Made by a program: the position numbers and the translations under genes | Notes under the pieces: model-generated | The model's input: the letters and a program-made list of their open reading frames with translations, nothing else | The model's database searches: none | Told to the model about the DNA's origin: nothing | NCBI RefSeq assembly: GCF_037975245.1 | Contig: NC_092582.1 | Span: forward strand, 17,696,577-17,760,576 | Origin: Apostichopus japonicus | Lineage: Eukaryota > Echinodermata > Holothuroidea > Aspidochirotida > Stichopodidae | Length of the DNA: 64,000 bases | Direction of reading: 5' to 3' | Shown: in pieces, positions 40,705-50,400 of the stretch | How the letters are laid out: every line of letters begins with the position of its first letter | How positions within the stretch are numbered: position 1 is the stretch's first letter

Positions 40705-41495
40705 ACTAAAATAGAAAAAATTCAAAGGAAGGCAGCACGCTCTTGGGATTTCCGTAGGCAATCCAGCGTCACTGAGATCTTGAAGACTTTGAAGTGGGAA
40801 CCCCTCACAGAAAGAAGGAAAAGGACCAGACTTATGCTCTTTTACCAATTTATTAATGGCCTAATTGCAATCCCAAACGAGACTAATCCCTTCTTGAAAC
40901 CAGGGAGGCGTGGCCGCTATATACAAATTCCACATAATCATCATGCTTTTCAGTATAGTTTCTATCCTAGGACTACAAAAGACTGGAATACACAATCCTT
41001 GGCTGTTAAAGAGAGCCCTAGTCTTGAGGTGTTTAAGACAAGATTGCCCACGCATTATTATTAGCACTGCTGCACACCAACATCCTCATTGTGATTCCCG
41101 AGAGGGGTTTTTAACGAGTATCTAACAAAAGCAGAAGCAGAATTTGTTTGCGATGAACCCGACACAACACCCAATACGGCTACTTTTGTAAAATCTGGGG
41201 AGAAATTCCAGTGTAATTAAATCTTGTAAAAGTCTGTTCTTTTCAACAAAAACTTGCACGACACTTAATGAATCAGTATTACCCGTAATGTTTTCTAGCC
41301 AGGTTTCCCCTGCTATGTGATTTCGATATTTTCTCCTTTTTTCTTCTCTCTTTTGTTTGGCCTCCTCTTTTTCTCTCGGTCACTAGCTTTGATAAACATT
41401 CTTGTTTTTCTAATGCCCATCGTATGTGTTATAACACCATTTTCTTATCATTTTGTAATGTACTACTGTAAAGCATATGAAAAATAAATTTGAAT
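40705..41495 (+). mobile_element. 3' end of a second L2/CR1-like LINE
   Basis: One open frame (about 40687-41064) encodes the conserved tail of L2/CR1-type ORF2 proteins: KIQRKAARSWDFRRQSSVTE, LKWEPLTERRKRTRLMLFYQ, SFYPRTTKDWNTQSL and FKTRLPTHYY, then TAG. About 430 bp of 3' UTR follows, ending near an AATAAATTTGAATAG tail (about 41480-41495). It begins abruptly next to the end of the first LINE and is a typical 5'-truncated insertion. Confidence 0.75.
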
Positions 41496-42254
41496 AGTTT
41501 GGCTCTCTTTGGGCAATCCCTGTCATCCTCTCCTTCCTTGTTTCCTTCCTTATTTGTTCTCTCATCTTCTAGAAAGTGAATTACCCTCTGTACAGCTGTG
41601 ATTTGTAGTGTGCATACGCTATAGAACTTAGTTCATTGATTATTTTCTAAGAGTAAGACATTTAAGGGCCATATTTCTAGTGTTTTGAGTATCCAGTAGT
41701 TGATCAAGACTGTATAAATACACTAGGTATGGTACGCTGCTCTTGCTTCAAAGTCAGAAGAGTTTTGTATAGTTTTACACTGAGTTAAACTATCACTATC
41801 AGACAAAAAAAATAAGTAATTTCCAGCCCACCGCAGAAATATAGCTGAATGGCATCCAGTTGTGGTAATTTTTAAATTGATTTTAAATGGGTTACGGCTA
41901 CTGTTTGGTATGACTGGCATTACTAAGCTATGAAGCTGCTGTAACAATGTAAATTAGGACTGGGTCTTAAATTGAACATAGATCTAGTATAGGTTCTACT
42001 TCTAGGCTAGGCTTATCATGCATCTTGTAGTTGTTTATAGGCTAGACTAGTTGCACTGTCTACTCAGTCATAGGCCAGTGGTAATTTGTACACAAGAACT
42101 CAGTGTGTACTGTAAATCCAAGCTGTATGTACACAGAAAAGGACAAAAGCAATATGGCTAAAGGCAACTTACTATACTAGAAATTGAATAGTAAACCAGT
42201 TCTTTTACGATCTCATCAAGTTGTTCGTCTACGACCTTTACTTCGGAAATCTGG

Positions 42255-42494
42255 ATGTTCGGTCGAATTTTATTGTTGCTGTGTACATTGGTGTTTGTTG
42301 TTCATCTCCAAGCTAATTGTGCTACATGGTATGGTTATATTGCTACACAACTATATGCTGAACAAAATGCCAACCTTCCAATTGTGGTCGGGGAATTTCC
42401 CAAAAGTCGAAGGACTCGTTTCGAAAGTGGGAAATTGCATCAAGAATTGCAAAAGGAAAGCATGCATGGGCAACAAAAGAGGCTTTATATGTAA
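42255..42494 (+). CDS. Candidate small secreted peptide precursor (79 aa), with an overlapping Cys-rich frame
   Basis: The ORF starts MFGRILLLLCTLVFVVHL and has a convincing signal peptide with a probable cleavage after residue 23 (ANCA). A short propeptide-like stretch follows, with basic sites KSRR and QQKR. A second open frame overlaps it (about 42370-42597) and encodes a Lys-rich stretch with five cysteines (spacing C-x3-C-x4-C-x8-C-x12-C). Either the first frame alone is a small peptide precursor, or the locus is a frame-disrupted Cys-rich peptide gene. No family is recognised and no introns are evident. Confidence 0.25.
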   Translation: MFGRILLLLCTLVFVVHLQANCATWYGYIATQLYAEQNANLPIVVGEFPKSRRTRFESGKLHQELQKESMHGQQKRLYM

Positions 42495-44221
42495 AGCAAA
42501 GGCGCGTTTTGGAAATACTCCAAAAAGTTGTCATGTAACCAGTTTCTACGCTAGTGAAGTTTCAGGAAAGGGAAATTCCCTTTTGAACCATCACTAGTGT
42601 TTGCACTCACTCTGTACCCTAGAACTGAAAGGACGTACAGAATGTTGGAAAACATGGAGAGCAAGTGGGTGGGTTTGGAGGAGGAGTTGAGGGAGCTCCC
42701 TTAACCATTTATTTATTCCACTTTCAACTACAGAAAAAGGTGTAATGCATCTATATAAAGAGCAAACAATTGGAATGTTTTTCTTGTTTGGTGTATCTGA
42801 TGAAAGGAATTTCAACTATTTACTGTTTAATATCAAGTACACATACCATAGAGTAAAGTAAAGATGAGCATCACTTGATGACATGACAGTTCTGCAAAGA
42901 CCAGCTTCCTAAGTTTATGCTACCAGTATCATACTGAAACTTGTGAGCACAAAATCATGACCAAGATACACACCAATACTCAAAAAACGTTTATTTGACT
43001 TTCTGTCGATTTCAGTACATCTGTTAAAAAATTGGCATAAAAGTACATTGTCCAGATTGCATGATTATTTAGTACACCTCATTGCCAAAAGAGAATGCTT
43101 AGATATCTGTAATGTAAAATTTGGCTTGAAGGTTAAGAAATTTTTATGGGAAGCTTAGCATTCCTAGCATTGTATATATCACCATATAGTCCTTTTAGCT
43201 ATTAATAAGTATATTTGCAAGCATATTTTAGTTTAAACCTATATATTACCATACAAATTTCTAAAAATGTAGGAAGTTATCACATATTCTGTAATCAATA
43301 ATTTTAATGTGTCATCAATAAAATTTGTAGCCGAATCAAGAAATCGAAAAGGAATATGTTTGCAAAATACTATAAAGCACCATATTCTGCTATCATGAAA
43401 GTCACAAATAATTATTATTAAGACATGGATACGAAGATGAAAAAGTTACCAAAAAATGTGAGGACTGATAAGTCCAAAACCTAAAGTAAATCAAAAATGT
43501 TTGGCAATCCCTCCACACCCCCCACCCCACCCCTCCCTCTTCCTGAGGTAGATAGATGGTGACAACCGGACCCGACTGTTAAGTTAAGCGACATATAACA
43601 ACTCCTCAATATCGTATTTTATTACAAAACAAATACGTACAGACGAATGGAATGCTTCATTGTAAAAGTCAAGTTTTTATGAGTAGTCTCATATTTATGC
43701 CTGGAAGAAATAACATGAAATGTAATCGCTTACAGTCAGTGAACGACACCAACAGAGATAAAAACAAAAATTGACTTGTGCTGTGGTATCTTTCAAGACC
43801 TCCTTAACAAAGATATTCACTTTACACTTGACAAGATTATTTCTTTTAGAACATGTTCTTGCACAAAACACAGTCAAATCAGTTTATGACAATAGTAAAC
43901 AGATTTGTTGCAACTTCGTAAAAACATGGTAAAGGTTACCAAAAAAGGGTTCTAGAGCAAGTCCCAACAGAGCATTAGTTTTCCTCAATTTAGGGAATTT
44001 TCTACACCATGGTGACACCCCTCCTTGGAGGCACCCTTACAATGAGGCTAACAACAGGAAAATTGTGATTTTTTTAAGGAAACAATAAGGTCAAATGTCA
44101 TTGACTTTGTAAACATCATTGTGATAGTTAATTGAGTGAATCTGGTAAAGAGTGTAAAACAAGGTTATGAAAATGGCAAGAAACTACTTAAATTTTCATA
44201 CTAATGGATCCGGAATAACTA

Positions 44222-44437
44222 TTAAGCAAGACTTTCTTTATTCAATTCTGCTTTGATCTTATAAATTCTGACGGCATTATTACAAAAGATGTCCTCCCTT
44301 TCTTCTGCACTGGTGCAGTCTTCCAGGCACTTGACTAACGCATTGAAGACATCTTTGTATTTGGCAGTAGTCCGCGAGAAGACTGGGTAATCACTCCCGT
44401 ACATGCATCGTGCGGCACCGAAGACCTTCACGCAGTG
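44222..44437 (-). CDS. Amidohydrolase gene, terminal exon 7
   Basis: Acceptor tctacattgcag leads into HCVKVFGAARCMYGSDYPVF, then a Lys/Glu-rich helix and the family-typical IFCNNAVRIYKI near the C-terminus. TAA is at 44222-44224. Asp240 in GSDYP is the conserved barrel-end acid. An AATAAA-type signal (minus strand) occurs near 43616 and could end the mRNA. Confidence 0.92.
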   Translation of the reverse strand, partial: HCVKVFGAARCMYGSDYPVFSRTTAKYKDVFNALVKCLEDCTSAEEREDIFCNNAVRIYKIKAELNKESLA

Positions 44438-47400
44438 CTGCAATGTAGAAGAGAACGAAGAGAGTCGTGTTTGCAGGGTTGTACAAGAACAGATAGATCA
44501 TCACTAGCAAAAATTAGATTTAGACCAAAATTTGGGTTTTGATAAAACACTTGTCTTTCAACTAGTTTGTTCACTCAAGTAAAACAGACAAAATATTCAA
44601 TACAAAAAAATGATGAAATTGAACAAAAGAAAAGAAAAAGCTAGCTCTTACCTGCACATAAGGTTTCAGATCTTCAATACTCCAATTCTCCCAGTCTGCT
44701 TCAGTAACCATACCAGATCTGCAAAGAAAAAAAATGAATAAAAAAATATGAGCTGTTGTACTACCAGTTAGTGAGTGTGCAAAAGTGGAGAGAAGACAGG
44801 TAAGTAAGGAGAAATATATAACATGGAAGGGCTCTCATGGCAAAGCAAAAGCTGATATATCTGTAGACATGGCTGAGCTGATTAGTTAACTAATTCATAC
44901 CAAATACCAATAGAAACATGTGTATTTGAAGAAGATCCTGGTGGGATAGAAACGTCAGGCCAACTTACTTTTACACATTCTCTTACACAGGCTCTCTAGT
45001 GGATAAGAAGTTTGCTAACAGTTTTATTTTATTTCAATAGAAACATGTCACATCTTACTTCAATTTGTTGTAGACTGTTAAAGGGCACTGCTTTCCTTCC
45101 AGGATGTATTTCTATTCCATTTAAAAAAACATTTGAGAACTTGCGCTTTAAGGACAGAGTTTCATTGATTAAAGTGCCTGAATTCTTAGTCTAGCATGCA
45201 ATGTTTTAATTTACGGCCTCGATATCATGTTTCTAATCCATTCTATATTAGTCTAGGAGATATAGTGTTGAATGCCATCCAATGAGACCTGCTGTTTAAC
45301 ACTTTTTTGTGGGACTGAGAAGCTGAACATAACTTAAGCATTAAAGGAGCATTTCCAGGGACATTAATATCATATTTTCAACCTGAATATCTTGATCACC
45401 AGAATAGCTGTACGGACATTACTAGCACTCAAAGGTCTCCTTGTTTTCTTCTTCATGTGGCTGTGACATATCAAGCCTAAAATTCTGCTAAACCTCATCT
45501 TTTAAAATCCTAACAGGATCACATCCTGTAACATTACAGATGCAGTTGTCAAACATGAAATTTTATCAAAGCAAAATTATTTTGCCAAGGTATTGAACAA
45601 CCAGACATTCTACCTTCAAAATGACAAAAGTATCTTAAAAGATCTCCAAAATAGCTGTCCTCCATCTCCTGTACCCACTGAAGGATAACGAAGGCTGTAG
45701 ATACCTTCCCTTTAAAAAATTCAAGCTGTTTAAACCAGACGTGTTATTAGAAAGGAACCAACACTCACAATTTGCAATAGACGTTTTGATACGAAGCGGC
45801 GAGGGTCATCTTCGTCTTCCATTCTTCAATTTCTTTCTCCTTTATTTTTGGCTTGGCAAGATGGTCGATAATAAAACTCAATTTGGGAAATTTTGGAGCA
45901 AGCTGGGGGACAAAATCCATCATGTGTGGTCTGAAGGAAGAAAACGTGTCAAAACATACATCTTGTATGACGCAAGAAGAATACACATGTACCTCCCCCC
46001 CCCCACCCCTACCATACCACACTTCCTCCCTCCTCCAACCCCTTTCCATACCACTTCCAATTCCTCAATTAGAAATATCCATGTTTAGAAAAATGTTAAT
46101 ATTCTGAGAAGAGAGAGACCATAAGACTTGTTTCTTGAGATTTGAAGTAAATATTAAAATTATCTTAAAAGATGACTTTCAAAGAGGGAAAAATAGAAAT
46201 ATGATTTCTCTATGGATTTTTTCATGGGCATAAATTCATTAATACCTTAATCTGGGCAAACCTGTTGAATATTCATGCATTCTTGAGAAAGCAGAACAGA
46301 CTGTTGGGACAATTTTCCAACACTGATACAGTATAAGTCTACATATGGTAATTTATTTCATGCTTTTAAGCAATTGTACTAAAAAATATTGACGGTTATA
46401 ACACTTCGAGATATTCATACTGGCAGAAAATTTCATTTGAAGCAGGACATGAAAAACATGAAAAAAAAAAATGAATCCCATAAAATTAATTTTTTTATAT
46501 AAAATATATGAACTTCAACTTTCCAGCAATAGGTGTGTGTACTTAATCTGTATTCACAGAAACATACTGTCGATACAGTACAGTTGATAATTAATGGGGA
46601 TAATCGGCCTACCTGACAGCATCATTAGTGCTGATAAATTCTAAGAACCTCATTTTTTGTGATCATGTAAAATAGATGATTTGTTTCCTTTTTCTTGAGA
46701 CATCTCACTGGCCACAAAAATCACTGGCGGGCCGCATGTGGCCCGCGGGTTGCCCACCCCAGAGATATATGGATCGAAGGATTAGATAGATGGATGGATA
46801 TATAGATAGATGGCCACTGGCTATGCCGAGTGAGCTGAAAACCATGTTGCTGTCTAGCATTACAATATCTCAAAACTGAAATAGCACGGTAGATATTAAG
46901 ATCACAATGTTGTGTTATACATTAATAGAGACTAGAGAGTAACATATATGAAGCCACAGAGACAATTTGTCATAAGTCACTCTCTGTTAATGTTTTTGTA
47001 GAATCCAGAAACTTGTTTTTTTTCTTTATCACAACCTCCCTTCTAATTAATCAGTCGGAAAAGCTATTCAGTAAGTTTATTTTCCTTTCTTTTGTGTTCT
47101 GCTGTCTGTTGTGTAGAAAGTCAATGTTTTGACCTGTTTTTTTTCCCCAAATAAAAGCAAAGTGTTTGACAGGCTCAAGCTGTCAAATAACCTTAAAATA
47201 GTTAATACAAAAAAAAGATATCACTTTGATGTTTTATTCTATGTTGATATGGCTGCACTTGTCAATGCCACTATTTATGTAACCAAAAAACCGCAAATCT
47301 CACACAAAAGCCTTACAAGTTAAAAGCTAACAAACCCTGTGTGACATAGGTACCTGCATAAAGCATATTTCTTAACCACCTCTCTTCTATTTGCAATTTA

Positions 47401-50400
47401 TGAAGTGAGCCCTCTTTTTAGCCTTGTGATTATCTCATTCTAACTGAACAAAAGAAAATAAAACCAGCATATGAAATCCAGTCAAACCTCAAGATTTATG
47501 GCATTTGCCAATGGTTACTGTCAGTAGTATTGTTTTATGACAATTAAAGTGTCTACCAGTCAGAGATGACCTTGTAGAGAGAGAACCGGTTGTGCTTTGG
47601 AGAGGGGTTTCACTTCGGTTAACACCAGGATAGTAGTAAATGATAGAGATGAGGAAGAAAACTTGTTGTGTTATCACTTCCCCCACCCCCTGCTTGGTCA
47701 CACCTGGAAGGCTTGAATGAAATCTCCAATCTGGAAGCAAATGTTTGCTTCCCCTATCAAGACTTAAATTTAAGATTCTCAAAAACCAACAAAATTCCCA
47801 GAAACATCTTTATAACACTGATCTTCTCAGTCAGGAGGTGGAAATCTGTTCTAGTCTTAACTTTAGTTGCTTCTCCAACCCGGCTGAAAACTTGGAATAA
47901 TGCAATGTATACTACAGTGGCGTAGCCAGGGGGGGGGGGGGGCAATGCCCTCCAAATTTGCTTTATGCTACAGTTTTGCCCCCCCCCCCCAAATGAAATC
48001 CAGTGATGTATTCAAAATAATTCTTTTTTACATTTTTTCGAGTTCTGATCACAATTATTCATACCTCAGGGCTCATGTTCATACTTCATATAAGGTCAGA
48101 ACTTGGTAATCAGACCAAGATATTACACATTTTGGGCCTTCATCATACTCACATACGGAGACAGTTGATCAATACTGTCCTACAGAATAAGCGCCAATAA
48201 TTTGGCCGGTTGTATAACCATTACAAACTAACGCTAGCAACCCATGTGCATTTTCAGCGACCAATGATGCCACTCGTGGTAATTCCTACCATCAACCATC
48301 ACAGGGTTGCCCCCCTTAAAAAAATTCTTGCCCCCCTAACAATAGAATGCTGGCTATGCCACCGATAAACTATTACTTTACTCTGCGAGGAATTATCATG
48401 TGTGACCACAATTGATTACCTTAACAGGATGTCAAAGGTCAAACCATGCTTTTCCAATAGTTTCAATCCTCTGTGGACATCTTCTCGGCCCAGCCAATCC
48501 GAAGGCTCCAATTCTGTGATATGGCGAACTCCTAAAAAGCGATCACTCTGTGCATAATGCACTAAAATGTCTTCTACCTGTCAGTATGGAATATTAAATG
48601 GTATGTTAGTTCAATATAATTGAATAATTATAGTCCATAATACATATAGAAATTAGTTTTGGACATATAATGCAATTTCAAGTATGGCAGATTGTTGTGT
48701 AGAAATACTTTACAGAGATGAACAAGTTATAGTATAGCTCATTTAGGTATTACCCCTTTGTTGTTATTTGTATAACTTATGTTATAGTATTATTATTTAA
48801 AGAGATTTGAAGCAACTTACATCAGGGTCAGTGAGATCTACCCATCCAACCATTCCCACAATCCACTTGTGCGATTTGACAAACTCCAGCACCCAATCTG
48901 TGCAGAGAAGATGATCACAATATCAGGAGGTATTACCAATGATTTAGATATTCATTAATAACGAGAAAGATCCTTCAAAACAAGTTTCCCTTGTCTAAAT
49001 AGGCTTCTCAAACTATACAACTCCTCCATACTAACATCAAAAATAATTGTGAATTGTAATAGTAAGTACAATGCAGGAAACACCAAACCATTTGAAACAC
49101 ATTAAGCAACTATAAATTTTCTGATTTGGAACCTAATCTTTTTGAGTTATTCAGCGACCGTAAAATGTGCCACAATGAAGGTCAAAATTAGGTCTCTCTA
49201 TCCGATTCAAGGTTCAAATTTACCTAATTTTTTTAGCATGCTTAATGTTGACAGTGGTACTGAAATTCCTTGAAGTCCCAAATTCTTACTCTTAAGAGAT
49301 CTTTCATACATTTTACACATTAATCAACATAACTGGGGGTTGTGGCGAGAAATTTCAAAAAGATAAATGCTTCCGTTGACTTTTTTAAATTTCTTTATAA
49401 ATGAGCATTAAGATTCTTAGACATTAATTGTGGTTCTATGAGCAAGCACTGAGGTATGACTGCCATCGTTGACCTATGCAATCACCGGTTTATGACATAT
49501 CATAATTTATCATACGTAACTGAGCAAGATAGTATAACAGGGTACTATTGGTCTCCTATTCCCTTTACTGTTTCCTCCTTGGTGAGATTGGACTTACATG
49601 ACCCAGAAAAGAGGGTTTTGCAGTTTCCCTACCTTTTCCCAGACTTTCAATTCCTGTACTTCAGTCCGGGGGGGGGGGGGGGCACCATTGTAGAGTATAC
49701 ACTCTACTGCTCTAAAACCAGGTCACCAGCTATCACATCACAATAACGTACCGATTCACTTCAACAATTAGAAATTCATGTATATATATATATATATATA
49801 GACAGTGGCAAAAGTTTACCATTTTCCTTGATTGTGCCATTATGCACTTGGACAAATATTGCATTTTTTATATCGGGGACCTCCTTGACAGCATCAAGAT
49901 AATCGTCCGGTAGAAAATTCCTGTACAGTTCTTTTATCTCTGATGTTGGCCATTGGTACTGAAATTTCTTCAAGTCCCAAAAATCTACAAAAACAAGACA
50001 AATGACACATTATTGAACATATAGGCCTAATCCCTGGCAAGATTGGACCTGCTATATGAAATTATTGTGATAAAATGGGACAAGCCCACATAAATCCTTT
50101 TCGGATACAATTTTTGGTTGACCAGAAATATCTAAAGCACCATACACAGCTTTACAAGGAATAATTTAGTGTTTAAAGGGTGTGAAGACTCGCGCACAAA
50201 GAAATGTCCCATGTCGGTAATCTGACCTAGTTTCGAATGAGGTGTAACAGAAGTGTTAGACACCACCATCGATCCCAGAAAATACACACAGCTTGCTACC
50301 GTCGGTAATTAGACACTAGTGTACAGTCAATCCATACTTATTGCTACGGTCAATACCCACAACACAGTGTACATAGCAGCGTGGACATCTCAGATCTAGA

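Noticed and set aside
39056-41064. Active LINE reverse transcriptase
   Set aside because: There are frameshifts and stops, the active-site DD is lost and a MITE is inserted, so it is dead.
45741-46107. Plus-strand ORFs around 45.7-46.1 kb
   Set aside because: They are antisense to exon 5 of the amidohydrolase gene and to adjacent C-rich DNA.
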